Assembly: GCF_029887935.1 (NCBI RefSeq)
Contig: NZ_JARXRO010000020.1
Span: forward strand, 591,262 to 648,952
Length of the DNA: 57,691 bases
Source: Luteimonas kalidii
GTDB taxonomy: Bacteria > Pseudomonadota > Gammaproteobacteria > Xanthomonadales > Xanthomonadaceae
Reading direction: 5' to 3'
Part shown: positions 28,099 to 39,776 of the stretch, in pieces
How the letters are laid out: each line of letters opens with the position of its first letter
Position numbering within the stretch: position 1 is the first letter of the stretch
The notes under the pieces: model-generated
Seen by the model: the letters and a program-made list of their open reading frames with translations, nothing else
Told to the model about the DNA's origin: nothing
Databases searched by the model: none
Position numbers and translations under genes: made by a program

Positions 28099-28905
28099 AT
28101 GCGCCTTGCCGCCTCCCTGCTCGCCCTGTGCTCCGTCATCGTCCTGCCGGTCACCGCCGCGGCCGCGATGAAGTCCGAACCCGTGGAGTGGACCGTCGAT
28201 GGCGACACCTTCAGCGGCTGGCTGGTGTACGACGACGAAGACGACGACCGCCGCCCGGGCCTGGTGATGGTGCCCAACTGGATGGGCGTGACCGACGATG
28301 CGCTGGAGCGGGCGAAGGCCGTTGCGGGGGACGACTACGTGGTGCTGGTCGCCGATGTCTACGGCAAGGGACGGCGGCCGAAGGACAGCGGCGAGGCCGG
28401 CAAGCTGGCCGGCGCGCTGCGTGGCGACGACCGCAGTGCGCTGCGCGCGCGCATGCAGGCCGCGCTCGACACGCTCAGGGCCCAAGCCGGCCGGGCGCCG
28501 CTCGATACGGACCGGATCGGCGCGTTCGGATTCTGCTTCGGCGGTTCGGCGGCGCTGGAGCTGGCGCGCGCCGGCACCGATCTCGCCGGTGTGGTCAGCC
28601 TGCACGGTGGTCTCGCGCCCGGCGCGCAGTCGCCGACCGCGTCGAAGATCGTCAGCCCGGTGCTGGTGCTCAACGGCGCCGACGACAAGGCGGTGAGCGA
28701 TGCGGACATCGTCGCGTTCGAACAGGAGATGGACGCGGCCGGGGCGGACTGGCAGTTCGTCGACTTCAGCGGCGCGGTGCACTGTTTCGCCGAGCCGTCC
28801 GCCAGCAACGACCCGGCCAGCAACTGCCGCTACGACGCGCGCGCCGCGGAGCGCGCCTACCGGATGATGGACGGCTTCTTCGAGGAAGTGTTCGAAGAGG
28901 AGTGA
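28099..28905 (+). CDS. Exported dienelactone hydrolase family protein
   Basis: A 268-residue alpha/beta hydrolase with a signal peptide (MRLAASLLALCSVIVLPVTAAAA). The nucleophile is Cys146 in GFCFGG, as in dienelactone hydrolase, with Asp196 or Asp197 (NGADDKAV) and His229 (AVHCF) completing the triad. The periplasmic location and lack of aromatic-degradation neighbours argue against a role in chlorocatechol breakdown; the substrate is unknown. An AGAGGA ribosome site precedes the ATG. A CTAGGCT element about 36 bases upstream may be part of its promoter. Confidence 0.9.
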   Translation: MRLAASLLALCSVIVLPVTAAAAMKSEPVEWTVDGDTFSGWLVYDDEDDDRRPGLVMVPNWMGVTDDALERAKAVAGDDYVVLVADVYGKGRRPKDSGEAGKLAGALRGDDRSALRARMQAALDTLRAQAGRAPLDTDRIGAFGFCFGGSAALELARAGTDLAGVVSLHGGLAPGAQSPTASKIVSPVLVLNGADDKAVSDADIVAFEQEMDAAGADWQFVDFSGAVHCFAEPSASNDPASNCRYDARAAERAYRMMDGFFEEVFEEE

Positions 28906-29088
28906 GCGGGCGCCGTCCGGTATCGCCGCTGTCGCGCCCGACGGTGTCGGGTGCGGTGCCGCGAGCCGCATCCGCGCCGTCGATCGCCAGCGCCGCGGTG
29001 CGCGCCGACGCGACACCTCCCGGGCGACCTGCGCCTCTGGCGCGGTAGCGCAGGCTTCGCGTAGAGCGGAGCGATGGATCAGGGGCGC

Positions 29089-29113
29089 CCCGGATGCGCT
29101 TCGCTTATCCGGG
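29089..29113. repeat. REP-like palindrome between convergent genes
   Basis: CCCGGAT and ATCCGGG flank a GCGCTTCGCTT-type centre, giving an imperfect hairpin that continues into GCTAC. This resembles the dispersed REP-type palindromes (CCCGGAT...ATCCGGGCTAC) common between genes in gammaproteobacteria. It lies between two convergent genes and could also act as a two-way transcription block. Confidence 0.55.
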
Positions 29114-29158
29114 CTACGGGGGCGGCGGCGCCGAGGACAATCGGCCTCAGCGAGCCGG

Positions 29159-30154
29159 TCAGTGCCCGCGTTCCACCGCGTGTCGCGCCAGGCCGCGCAG
29201 CGCGGCGATCGCCTCGTTGGAGGGCAGCGACGCCAGGGCGGCTTCGGCCGCCGCGGCGTACTCGCGGGCGCGGGCCCGGCTGTAGCCCAGGCTGTCGGCG
29301 CGCGCGATCGCCGCCAGCACCTCCGGCATGGCCGACGTGTCGCCCTGCTGGACGATGCCGCGCAGGCGTTCGCGGGTAGCGGGGTCGGCCTGCACCATCG
29401 CGTGGATCAGCGGCAGGGTGGCCTTGCCCTCGGCCAGGTCGTCGCCGAGATTCTTCCCCAGCGCGGCGGCATCGCCGTCGTAGTCGAGCACGTCGTCGGC
29501 GATCTGGAACGCATAGCCCAGCTGCAGGCCGTAGTCGTAGAGGGCCTGCTGCGTGGCCTCGTCGGCGCCCGAGGCGAGTGCGCCGAGCCGCGTGCCGGCG
29601 GCGAACAGCACCGCGGTCTTGCGTTCGATCACATCGAGGTAGGCGGCCTCGTCGGTGTCGGGGTTGCGCACGTGCAGCAGCTGCAGTACCTCGCCCTCGG
29701 CGATCCGGTTGGTGGTGTCGGCCAGCAGCTGCATCACCGCCATGCAGTCGAGCTCCACCATCAGCTGGAAGCTGCGCGAATAGAGGAAATCGCCTACCAG
29801 CACGCTGGGTGCGTTGCCCCACAGCGCGTTGGCGGTGCTGCGGCCGCGGCGCAGGTCGGATTCGTCGACCACATCGTCGTGCAGCAGGGTCGAGGTGTGG
29901 ATGAACTCGACGATCGCGGCCAGCTGGTGGTGGCGCGGGGTGACCTCGCCGGTGGCGCGCCCGGCCAGCGCGACCAGCATCGGCCGCAGGCGCTTGCCGC
30001 CGGCGGAGACGATGTGTTCGGCCACCTGGTTCACCAGCACCACGTCGGAGGCCAGGCGCCGGCGGATCAGGGCGTCGATCGCGTCCATGTCGCCGGCGGC
30101 CAGCGCCTGGATCTCGGGCAGGCCGGGCACCGGCGCGGGGGGAAGGTCGGCCAT
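29159..30154 (-). CDS. ispB: Octaprenyl diphosphate synthase IspB-like
   Basis: A 331-residue trans-prenyltransferase that builds the long isoprenoid side chain of ubiquinone. The two aspartate-rich motifs are DDVVD (93-97) and DDVLD (220-224), with GGKRLRPML (52-60) for substrate binding. Exact chain length made cannot be read reliably here. The ATG at 30154 (MADLPPAP) is chosen: a TATAAT box at 30187-30182 would start transcription near 30175, leaving only about 20 bases of leader and excluding the open frame further upstream. It is divergent from ssb. Confidence 0.93.
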   Translation of the reverse strand: MADLPPAPVPGLPEIQALAAGDMDAIDALIRRRLASDVVLVNQVAEHIVSAGGKRLRPMLVALAGRATGEVTPRHHQLAAIVEFIHTSTLLHDDVVDESDLRRGRSTANALWGNAPSVLVGDFLYSRSFQLMVELDCMAVMQLLADTTNRIAEGEVLQLLHVRNPDTDEAAYLDVIERKTAVLFAAGTRLGALASGADEATQQALYDYGLQLGYAFQIADDVLDYDGDAAALGKNLGDDLAEGKATLPLIHAMVQADPATRERLRGIVQQGDTSAMPEVLAAIARADSLGYSRARAREYAAAAEAALASLPSNEAIAALRGLARHAVERGH

Positions 30155-30181
30155 GGGGGGTCCATCGAACATGAACCCGCG

Positions 30182-30187
30182 ATTATA
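30182..30187 (-). promoter_or_regulatory. -10 box for ispB
   Basis: A perfect TATAAT on the minus strand, 28 bases upstream of the chosen ATG at 30154. No good -35 hexamer is seen at 16-18 bases. Confidence 0.5.
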
Positions 30188-30318
30188 CGGAGCCGACGTG
30201 AGCGTCCGGGACGCGGGAAACCCTGACACGCCGCCGCGGCGAGGGCCGACGGCGCCGACGTGGGCCGGTATACTGCAATGCCCTTGCCGGCCTCTTCCGG
30301 CGACATCGAAGGACAGCA

Positions 30319-30804
30319 ATGGCCCGTGGCATCAACAAGGCGATCCTTGTCGGTAATCTCGGCAACGATCCGGAAACCAAGTACACCCAGGGCGGCATGG
30401 CGATCACCAAGGTCAGCCTCGCTACCACGTCCGTACGCAAGGATCGCGACGGCAACAACCAGGAAAAGACCGAGTGGCACCGCGTGACCTTCTTCGGCAA
30501 GCTCGGCGAGATCGCGGCCGAGTACCTGCGCAAGGGATCGCAGGTCTACGTCGAGGGGCGGATCACCTACAGCGAGCACACCGGTGACGACGGCCAGAAG
30601 CGCTACTACACCGACATCATCGCCGACGAGATGCAGATGCTCGGCGGCCGCGGCGAGGGTGCTGGCGGTGCTGGCGGTGGTGGTGGCGGATCCTACGAGC
30701 GTTCGCGCCCGCAGCGCTCCGAGTCCGCGCCGCGCCAGCAGTCCGCCCCTTCGCGCCAGCAGGCGCCGGTGGACGACTTCTCGGACGACGACATCCCGTT
30801 CTGA
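30319..30804 (+). CDS. ssb: Single-stranded DNA-binding protein
   Basis: A 161-residue SSB. The OB fold occupies residues 1-110 (MARGINKAILVGNLGNDPE, EKTEWHRVTFFGKLGEIA, YVEGRITY). It is followed by a Gly/Ser/Arg/Gln-rich disordered linker and the acidic tip DDDIPF, the universal docking site for repair and replication partners. An AAGGAC ribosome site lies 5 bases before the ATG, and TATACT at 30269-30274 may be the -10 box. Housekeeping gene; rmlB begins only 39 bases after its stop. Confidence 0.98.
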   Translation: MARGINKAILVGNLGNDPETKYTQGGMAITKVSLATTSVRKDRDGNNQEKTEWHRVTFFGKLGEIAAEYLRKGSQVYVEGRITYSEHTGDDGQKRYYTDIIADEMQMLGGRGEGAGGAGGGGGGSYERSRPQRSESAPRQQSAPSRQQAPVDDFSDDDIPF

Positions 30805-30843
30805 CCCCGGGCACCCCATGACCAGCGCAGCCGCGGAGGATCC

Positions 30844-31899
30844 GTGCCGACCTGGCTGGTGACCGGCGGCGCCGGCTTCATCGGTGGCAACTTCGTGCTC
30901 GATGCGGTCGCGCGCGGCGTGCGCGTCGTCAATCTCGACGCGCTGACCTACGCCGGCAATCCCGATACGCTGGCGTCGCTGCGCGACGATCCCGGCCACG
31001 TGTTCGTGCATGGCGACATCGGCGACCGCGCCCTGGTGTCGCGTCTGCTGGCCGGGCACAGCCCCGACGCGGTGCTCAACTTCGCCGCCGAGAGCCATGT
31101 GGACCGCTCGATCGACGGGCCCGCGGCGTTCGTGCAGACCAACGTGGTCGGAACCCTGGCATTGCTGGAGTCCGTGCGCGAATACTGGAGATCGCTGCCG
31201 GCCGAGGCGGCGGATGCGTTCCGCTTCCTGCACGTGTCCACCGACGAGGTCTACGGCGCGCTCGGCGCGACCGGCCGCTTCACCGAGGCCTCGCCCTACG
31301 CGCCGAATTCGCCCTACGCGGCGTCCAAGGCCGCGTCCGACCACCTGGTGCGCGCCTTCCACCACACCTACGGGCTGCCGGTGCTGACGACCAACTGCAG
31401 CAACAACTACGGGCCCTGGCAGTTCCCGGAGAAGCTGATCCCGCTGGTGATCGCGAAGGCCCTCGCCGGCGAGCCATTGCCGGTCTACGGCGACGGGTGC
31501 CAGGTGCGCGACTGGCTGTTCGTGTCCGACCACTGCGCCGCGATCCGGGCGGTGCTGGCGAACGGGCGCGTCGGCGAGACCTACAACATCGGTGGCGATG
31601 CCGAGCGACGCAACCTCGACGTGGTGGAGGCGATCTGCGCCCTGCTCGATGTCCGTCGCCCGCGCGTGGACGGCCAGCCGCACTCCGCGCTCATCCACTT
31701 CGTCGTCGACCGCCCGGGCCACGACCGGCGCTACGCAATCGATGCGGGCAAGCTGCGCGGTGAGCTGGGCTGGATGCCGGAGTACACGTTCGAGCGCGGC
31801 CTGGCCGAGACCCTCGACTGGTACCTGGCGCACCAGGACTGGGTCGGGCGGGTGCTCGACGGCAGCTATCGCCTGGAGCGCATCGGAGTGGCGGCATGA
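30844..31899 (+). CDS. rmlB: dTDP-glucose 4,6-dehydratase
   Basis: A 351-residue extended short-chain dehydrogenase that makes dTDP-4-keto-6-deoxyglucose, step 2 of dTDP-L-rhamnose synthesis. NAD-binding TGGAGFIG (7-14), catalytic Thr133-Asp134-Glu135 (STDEVYG) and Tyr158/Lys162 (YAASK) are all present. The GTG start has a GGAGG ribosome site. First of four rml genes in the order B-A-C-D, which is the order in Xanthomonas; the stop overlaps the rmlA start. Confidence 0.97.
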   Translation: MPTWLVTGGAGFIGGNFVLDAVARGVRVVNLDALTYAGNPDTLASLRDDPGHVFVHGDIGDRALVSRLLAGHSPDAVLNFAAESHVDRSIDGPAAFVQTNVVGTLALLESVREYWRSLPAEAADAFRFLHVSTDEVYGALGATGRFTEASPYAPNSPYAASKAASDHLVRAFHHTYGLPVLTTNCSNNYGPWQFPEKLIPLVIAKALAGEPLPVYGDGCQVRDWLFVSDHCAAIRAVLANGRVGETYNIGGDAERRNLDVVEAICALLDVRRPRVDGQPHSALIHFVVDRPGHDRRYAIDAGKLRGELGWMPEYTFERGLAETLDWYLAHQDWVGRVLDGSYRLERIGVAA

Positions 31900-32783
31900 G
31901 CGGCCGCAAGGGCATCGTGCTGGCCGGCGGCTCCGGCACCCGGCTGTATCCGATCACCCAGGCGATCAGCAAGCAGCTGCTGCCGGTGTACGACAAGCCG
32001 ATGATCTACTACCCGCTGAGCGTGCTGATGCTGGCGGGGATCCGCGAGGTGCTGGTGATCAACACCCCGCACGAGCAGGCGCTGTTCCGCAGCCTGCTGG
32101 GCGACGGCTCGCAGTGGGGCATGCGGATCGAGTACGCCGCGCAGCCCAGCCCCGACGGGCTGGCGCAGGCGCTGCTGATCAGTCGTGAATTCCTCGCCGG
32201 CGCGCCGAGCTGCCTTGTGCTGGGCGACAACATCTTCCACGGCCCGGGCCTGACCACGATGCTCAGGCGCGCGGATGCGCGCGAGACGGGCGCCACGGTG
32301 TTCGGCTACCGGGTCGCCAATCCCGAACGCTACGGCGTCGCCGAGTTCGATGCGGCGGGCAGGGTGGTCGGCCTGGAGGAGAAGCCGGCGGTCCCGCGTT
32401 CCAGCCACGCGGTCACCGGGCTGTATTTCTTCGACGCCCGCGCCAGCGACCTGGCCGCCTCGCTGCAGCCCTCGGCCCGTGGCGAACTGGAGATCACCGA
32501 CCTCAACCGCTGCTACCTCGATCGCGGCGAACTGCACCTCGAGCAGCTCGGCCGCGGTTACGCGTGGCTCGACACCGGCACCCACCAGTCGCTGATGGAG
32601 GCATCGAACTACATCGCGACGATCGAGGCGCGACAGGGACTGCGGGTGTGCTGCCCGGAGGAGATCGCCTGGCGCAACGGCTGGATCGACGACGCCCGGC
32701 TGCGCGCGCTCGCCGCGCCCCTGGATCGCAGCGGCTACGGGCGCTATCTGCTGGGATTGGCCGAGCGCGGGCACGCGCCGTGA
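31896..32783 (+). CDS. rmlA: Glucose-1-phosphate thymidylyltransferase
   Basis: A 295-residue nucleotidyltransferase that joins glucose-1-phosphate and dTTP, the entry step to dTDP-L-rhamnose. The nucleotide-binding motif [13 protein letters not shown] (9-21) is followed by [14 protein letters not shown] and the VLGDNIFHG active-site block; [22 protein letters not shown] is the sugar-binding part. Its ATG overlaps the rmlB stop (ATGA) and its stop overlaps the GTG of rmlC (GTGA), so the enzymes are translated as a coupled set. Confidence 0.97.
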   Translation: MSGRKGIVLAGGSGTRLYPITQAISKQLLPVYDKPMIYYPLSVLMLAGIREVLVINTPHEQALFRSLLGDGSQWGMRIEYAAQPSPDGLAQALLISREFLAGAPSCLVLGDNIFHGPGLTTMLRRADARETGATVFGYRVANPERYGVAEFDAAGRVVGLEEKPAVPRSSHAVTGLYFFDARASDLAASLQPSARGELEITDLNRCYLDRGELHLEQLGRGYAWLDTGTHQSLMEASNYIATIEARQGLRVCCPEEIAWRNGWIDDARLRALAAPLDRSGYGRYLLGLAERGHAP

Positions 32784-33337
32784 AGCTGGTCGACACCGAC
32801 CTGCCGGGCTGCGTGGTGATCGAGCCGGAGGTGTTCGGCGACGCGCGCGGCTTCGTGTTCGAGGCGTTCAACCGCGACAAGCTCGCCGCCCACGGGCTGT
32901 CCCCGACCTTCGTCCAGGCCAACGTCTCGGCGTCCACGCGGGGCGTGCTGCGCGGCCTGCACTATCAGTGGCCGAACCCGCAGGGCAAGTACGTGTCCGT
33001 GCTCGAAGGCGAGGTGTGGGACGTGGCGGTCGACATCCGCCGCGGTTCGCCGCACTTCGGCCGATGGACCGCGGTGCTGCTGAGCGCGGAGAACCGGCGC
33101 CACCTCTGGATCCCGGAAGGCTTCGCGCACGGCTTCGTGGTGTTGAGCGAGCGCGCGCTGTTCCATTACCTGTGCACCGCGACCTACGATCCCGCCGCGG
33201 ACGCCGGCATCCGCTGGAACGACGCCGACCTGGCGATCGACTGGCCCGTGACCGCGCCCCAGCTGTCGCCCAAGGATGCGAAGGCGCCGTTCCTGGCCGA
33301 CCTCGCGCCCGAGCGCCTGCCGACCTTTGCGGCATGA
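32780..33337 (+). CDS. rmlC: dTDP-4-dehydrorhamnose 3,5-epimerase
   Basis: A 185-residue cupin-type epimerase of the rhamnose pathway. The catalytic pair is seen as His61 in RGLHYQ and a tyrosine in the [12 protein letters not shown] region; Lys70 in NPQGKYV contacts the nucleotide. A GTG overlapping the rmlA stop is taken as the start, as no ATG fits. The stop overlaps the rmlD ATG. Full-length and intact. Confidence 0.96.
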   Translation: MKLVDTDLPGCVVIEPEVFGDARGFVFEAFNRDKLAAHGLSPTFVQANVSASTRGVLRGLHYQWPNPQGKYVSVLEGEVWDVAVDIRRGSPHFGRWTAVLLSAENRRHLWIPEGFAHGFVVLSERALFHYLCTATYDPAADAGIRWNDADLAIDWPVTAPQLSPKDAKAPFLADLAPERLPTFAA

Positions 33338-34257
33338 GGGTCCTGCTGCTCGGCGCGAACGGGCAGCTGGGCCACGCGCTGCGCCAAACGTTGCCGGTGT
33401 CGGCCGACCTCGTGTGCGCGACCCGCGACGGCCGGCTGTCCGATGGCGCTGCGTGCGAGCGCGCGGACTTCGACCAGCCCGCCTCGCTGGCGCCGCTGGT
33501 CGCACGCGTTGCGCCGGATGTCGTCGTCAATGCCGCCGCCTACACCGCGGTCGACCGCGCCGAGGACGACCGCGAGGCTGCATTCCGCGTCAACGCCGAG
33601 GCGCCGGGCCTGCTCGCACGCGCCTGTGCGCAGCGCGATGCGCTGCTCGTGCACTACTCGACCGACTACGTGTTCGACGGTCGCGGTTCGCGCCCGTATC
33701 GCGAAGACGACGCCACCGCGCCGCTGGGGGTCTACGGGGCCAGCAAGCTCGCGGGCGAGGAGGCGGTGCGCGCGGCGGGCGGCCGCCACATGATCCTGCG
33801 CACGGCGTGGGTGTACGGCCTGCATGGCCGCAACTTCATGCGCACCATCCTGCGCCTGGCCGGGGAGCGAGACGCACTGCGCGTGGTCGACGACCAGACC
33901 GGCACGCCGACGCCGGCGTGGCTGGTCGCCGATGCCACCAGCAGGCTGCTCGGCGACCCCGGGATCGGCGCTGGCCTGTGGCATGTCGTCGCTGGCGGAC
34001 AGGCGACCTGGCGCGAGTTCGCCGATGCCATCTTCGATCAGGCGCATGCGCGGCGCCTGATCCGTCGGCGGCCGCACGTCGTCCCGATCGCGACCTGCGA
34101 CTACCCCACCCCGGCGCGTCGGCCCGCCTATTCCTGCCTCGACACGACGCGACTGAGAACGACGACCGGCATCGCGCTGCCGTCCTGGGGCAATGCACTC
34201 TCGCGGACACTTGACGACGCCTCCGGTCTGCCCGTCCGGTGGCTGGACGACGGGTGA
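33334..34257 (+). CDS. rmlD: dTDP-4-dehydrorhamnose reductase
   Basis: A 307-residue short-chain dehydrogenase that completes dTDP-L-rhamnose, the donor for lipopolysaccharide or exopolysaccharide rhamnose. It carries GANGQLG (7-13), the STDYVFDG block and Tyr134/Lys138 (YGASK). It ends the rml run; no glycosyltransferase or O-antigen gene follows, so the sugar donor is made here and used elsewhere. The next gene is an unrelated peptidase 165 bases on. Confidence 0.97.
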   Translation: MRVLLLGANGQLGHALRQTLPVSADLVCATRDGRLSDGAACERADFDQPASLAPLVARVAPDVVVNAAAYTAVDRAEDDREAAFRVNAEAPGLLARACAQRDALLVHYSTDYVFDGRGSRPYREDDATAPLGVYGASKLAGEEAVRAAGGRHMILRTAWVYGLHGRNFMRTILRLAGERDALRVVDDQTGTPTPAWLVADATSRLLGDPGIGAGLWHVVAGGQATWREFADAIFDQAHARRLIRRRPHVVPIATCDYPTPARRPAYSCLDTTRLRTTTGIALPSWGNALSRTLDDASGLPVRWLDDG

Positions 34258-34422
34258 GCCGCTCCAGCCTGCCGCCTCCGGCCTCAGCCATCCGGTAGCG
34301 ACCACCGCGCCCCGCCGCGACACAGGCATGCCGCTGCGCCGATCCGGCGACCGGTCCCACGGCCTTTGCGCCGCATCCGCTCCTGCGCCTACCATCGGCC
34401 CCCTTGCCTTGCGGAGTTTCCG

Positions 34423-36486
<2,064 letters not shown>

Positions 36487-36559
36487 GCCCGCGCGCGCCG
36501 GCGATCCGCCGGCGCATCCGCAACCCCGCCGCGACAGGCGTACCCGCCCGGAGACCCGC

Positions 36560-37822
36560 ATGGCGATCGACACCGCCGTCCCCTCGACCGCCCTGATCAC
36601 CAACGATGCAGTGGTGATGGGCCTGCTGGCCATCACCCTCGGCCTGGTGTTCTGGACCTCGTCGCGACCGACGGGCATCTGGAAGCGCTTCTACACCTAC
36701 GTGCCCGCGCTGCTGCTGTGCTACCTGCTGCCGGCGGTCTACAACAGCATCGGCCTGATCGACGGCAATGCCTCGGGCCTGTACCCGATGGCGCGCGACT
36801 ACCTGCTGCCCAGCGCGCTGGTGCTGCTGTGCCTGGCGATCGATCTCGGCGCGATCCTGCGGCTGGGGCCCAAGGCGGTGGTGATGTTCCTCACCGGCAC
36901 CGTGGGGGTCATGCTCGGCGCGCTGGTGTCGTTCGTCGCGATGGGCTGGATCCATCCCGAGACCGTGGCCGGCGATACCTGGCGCGGCATGACCACCGTG
37001 GCCGGCAGCTGGATCGGCGGCGGCGCCAACCAGGCGGCGATGAAGGAGGTGTTCGAGGTCGAGGCGACCCTGTTTGGCCAGTTCATCGCGGTCGACGTGC
37101 TGGTGGCCAACGTGTGGATGGCGATCCTGCTGCTGATGGCCGCGCGCGCCGATGCCTTCGACCGCTGGACCCGCGCGGACACGGCCGCGATCGAGGACAT
37201 GAAGCAGCGCATCGAGGCCTACCAGGCGCAGCACTCCCGCATCCCGAGCCTGACCGACCTGATGGTGATCCTCGCCATCGGCCTCGGCGCGACCGGCCTG
37301 TCGCACCTGCTGGCCGAGCCGCTGGTGGCCTGGATGCAGAGCCTGCCCGCGTCCTGGAACCTCGAGGACTACAGCCTGACCTCCGGCTTCTTCTGGATGG
37401 TGGTGATCGCCACAACGGTGGGCCTGGTGCTGAGCTTCACCCGCGCCCGCGAGATGGAAGGCGCCGGCGCCTCGAAGGTGGGTTCCGCGATGCTCTACGT
37501 GCTGGTGGCGACCATCGGCATGCACATGGACATCGGCGCGCTGCTCGACCGCCCCTGGCTGTTCCTGCTCGGCCTGATCTGGATCAGCGTGCACGCGGCG
37601 CTGCTGCTGGTGGTGGCCAAGCTGATCCGCGCGCCGCTGTTCTTCCTGGCGGTCGGGTCGCAGGCCAACATCGGCGGCGCGGCCTCGGCGCCGGTGGTCG
37701 CCAGCGCGTTCCATCCGGCACTGGCGCCGGTGGGGGTGCTGCTGGCGGTGCTGGGTTATGCGCTGGGCACCTATTGTGCCTACATCACCGGGCTGCTGCT
37801 GCGGGTGATGGCGGGCGCCTGA
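36560..37822 (+). CDS. DUF819 family membrane protein
   Basis: A 420-residue inner-membrane protein with about 10-12 transmembrane helices. The DUF819 family hallmarks are GSWIGGGANQAAMKEVFEV in the first half and VGSQANIGGAASAPVVASAFHP near the C terminus, an inverted-repeat transporter-like design. One long hydrophilic loop (about 205-230) contains a helical QRIEAYQAQHSR. Substrate unknown. A GGAGA ribosome site precedes the ATG. It lies 73 bases after the peptidase and may share its message. Confidence 0.9.
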   Translation: MAIDTAVPSTALITNDAVVMGLLAITLGLVFWTSSRPTGIWKRFYTYVPALLLCYLLPAVYNSIGLIDGNASGLYPMARDYLLPSALVLLCLAIDLGAILRLGPKAVVMFLTGTVGVMLGALVSFVAMGWIHPETVAGDTWRGMTTVAGSWIGGGANQAAMKEVFEVEATLFGQFIAVDVLVANVWMAILLLMAARADAFDRWTRADTAAIEDMKQRIEAYQAQHSRIPSLTDLMVILAIGLGATGLSHLLAEPLVAWMQSLPASWNLEDYSLTSGFFWMVVIATTVGLVLSFTRAREMEGAGASKVGSAMLYVLVATIGMHMDIGALLDRPWLFLLGLIWISVHAALLLVVAKLIRAPLFFLAVGSQANIGGAASAPVVASAFHPALAPVGVLLAVLGYALGTYCAYITGLLLRVMAGA

Positions 37823-37997
37823 AGCGCCTCCGGGCAGGGGGCCTCGCCGCACGGCCGCGACACCCGGCCGCAGCGACGGTACCGGGAGGGCAGGCACAGG
37901 CCGGCCCGTCTGGCGACGCGCGTGACGTGCGTGACGCGCGGGAATGCCGCGTGCGTGTCGCACTGCAGCACGCGCCACGAGTCCGACTGGCAACCCA

Positions 37998-38021
37998 TTT
38001 GCACGACGCGAAGCTTGCAAA
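37998..38021. promoter_or_regulatory. Palindrome upstream of cstA
   Basis: TTTGCA and TGCAAA separated by 12 bases, 66 bases before the cstA GTG. It is a symmetrical, relatively AT-rich site in a GC-rich gap and could bind a dimeric regulator. No convincing sigma-70 promoter is visible next to it. Confidence 0.35.
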
Positions 38022-38087
38022 ATCGCGCGGTTTCGGTTCGGCTTGCGCTACCGGGCGGCATCGCCGTCGCCAAGGGAGCCGCCGCAC

Positions 38088-39776
38088 GTGAATGCCATCA
38101 TCCTCCTGCTGGTCGGGCTCGGCGCGATGGCGCTGGGCTACGTGTTCTATTCGAAGTTCATCGCCGAGAAGATCTACCGGCTCCAGGCCGACTACCCGAC
38201 GCCCGCGCATACCCTGCGCGACGACGTGGACTACGTGCCGACCAACCGCTTCGTGCTCTGGGGCCACCACTTCACCTCGGTCGCCGGCGCGGCGCCGATC
38301 GTGGGGCCAGCGATCGCGGTCATCTGGGGCTGGGCGCCGGCGTTCCTGTGGGTGACCCTGGGCACGGTGTTCTTCGCCGGCGTGCACGATTTCGGCGCGC
38401 TCTGGGCCAGCGTGCGCAACAAGGGCAAGTCGATGGGCATGCTCAGCGGCAGCTACATCGGCCGCCGCGGGCGCAACCTGTTCCTGGTGGTGATCTTCCT
38501 GCTGCTGCTGATGGTCAATGCCGCGTTCGCGGTGGTGATCGCCAACCTGCTGGTGTCCACGCCGACCTCGGTGATCCCGGTGTGGGGCGCGATCCTGGTC
38601 GCGCTGGTGATCGGACAGCTGATCTACCGCTGGAAGGTCGGACTGCTGTGGCCCTCGATCGGCGGCGTGATCGTGCTGTACGCGCTGATCCTGATCGGCA
38701 ACAGCTATCCGCTGGTGTTGCCGGACTCGGTGTTCGGCATGAGTGCGAAATCGGCGTGGATCGTGCTGCTGTTCCTCTACGCGGGCATCGCCTCGCTGCT
38801 TCCCGTCTGGGTGCTGCTGCAGCCGCGCGACTACATCAACGGCCTGCAGCTGTTCGTGGGCCTGGGCATCCTGTACGCGGCGGTGCTGTTGGCATCGCCG
38901 ACGATCGTCGCCCCGGCGTTCAACGACTCGGTGCCCGACGGCACGCCGGGCATCGTGCCGCTGCTGTTCGTCACCATCGCCTGCGGCGCGATCTCGGGCT
39001 TCCACGGCATGGTCGCATCGGGCACCACGTCCAAGCAGCTCGACAAGGAAACCGATGCGCGCTTCGTGGGGTATTTCGGTGCCGTGGGCGAGGGCATGCT
39101 GTCGCTGGCGGCGATCATCTGCTGCACCGCCGGTTTCGCCACCCTGGTGGACTGGCAGGCCGTCTATGCCCAATTCGGCGCCGGCGGCGTGACCGCGTTC
39201 GTCAACGGCGGCGACGTGCTGCTGATGGACGGCCTGGGCATGCCCGAGCAGCTCGGCTCGACGATGCTGGCGACGATGGCGATCCTGTTCGCGGCCACCA
39301 CCATGGACACCGGCCTGCGCCTGCAGCGCTTCGTGGTGCAGGAAGCGGCCGAGCTGGCGGGGTTCAAGGTCGGCACCTTCCTCGGAACCGTGGTCGCGCT
39401 GGCGGTCTGCATGGCGCTGGCTTTCGGCGCCGGTGGCGATGGCGCCGGCGGCATGGTCATCTGGCCGCTGTTCGGCACCACCAACCAGCTGCTCGCGGCG
39501 CTCACGCTGGCGGTGATCTCGGTGATCCTGATCCGCAAGGGCCGCAATCCGCTGTTCACCCTGGTGCCGCTGGTGTTCCTGCTGCTGATGTCGCTGTACG
39601 CGCTGATCGTGCAGCTGGGCACTTTCCTCGAGCAGGAGAACTGGCTGCTGCTGGCGATGGACGTGGTGATCCTGGTGGCGGCGCTGTGGGTGTCGTTCGA
39701 GGCGTTCCTGGCGATGCGCAAGGGGCGCGATGCCGCTGCCGCGGAGGACGGCACGCTGGACGGCGAGCGCGGCTGA
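38088..39776 (+). CDS. cstA: Carbon starvation protein CstA-type transporter
   Basis: A 562-residue polytopic transporter of the CstA/BtsT family, whose E. coli members take up pyruvate or peptides. About 14-16 helices are visible; family blocks include HHFTSVAGAAPIVGPAIAV, FFAGVHDFGALWAS, SGFHGMVASGTTSKQL and FGTTNQLLAALTL. It is the shorter version, lacking the extra C-terminal part of the roughly 700-residue E. coli CstA. The GTG at 38088 has an AAGGGAG ribosome site. Its TGA overlaps the ATG of the next gene by one base, tying it to the small CC-ended protein and the ArsA-type ATPase. Confidence 0.93.
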   Translation: MNAIILLLVGLGAMALGYVFYSKFIAEKIYRLQADYPTPAHTLRDDVDYVPTNRFVLWGHHFTSVAGAAPIVGPAIAVIWGWAPAFLWVTLGTVFFAGVHDFGALWASVRNKGKSMGMLSGSYIGRRGRNLFLVVIFLLLLMVNAAFAVVIANLLVSTPTSVIPVWGAILVALVIGQLIYRWKVGLLWPSIGGVIVLYALILIGNSYPLVLPDSVFGMSAKSAWIVLLFLYAGIASLLPVWVLLQPRDYINGLQLFVGLGILYAAVLLASPTIVAPAFNDSVPDGTPGIVPLLFVTIACGAISGFHGMVASGTTSKQLDKETDARFVGYFGAVGEGMLSLAAIICCTAGFATLVDWQAVYAQFGAGGVTAFVNGGDVLLMDGLGMPEQLGSTMLATMAILFAATTMDTGLRLQRFVVQEAAELAGFKVGTFLGTVVALAVCMALAFGAGGDGAGGMVIWPLFGTTNQLLAALTLAVISVILIRKGRNPLFTLVPLVFLLLMSLYALIVQLGTFLEQENWLLLAMDVVILVAALWVSFEAFLAMRKGRDAAAAEDGTLDGERG

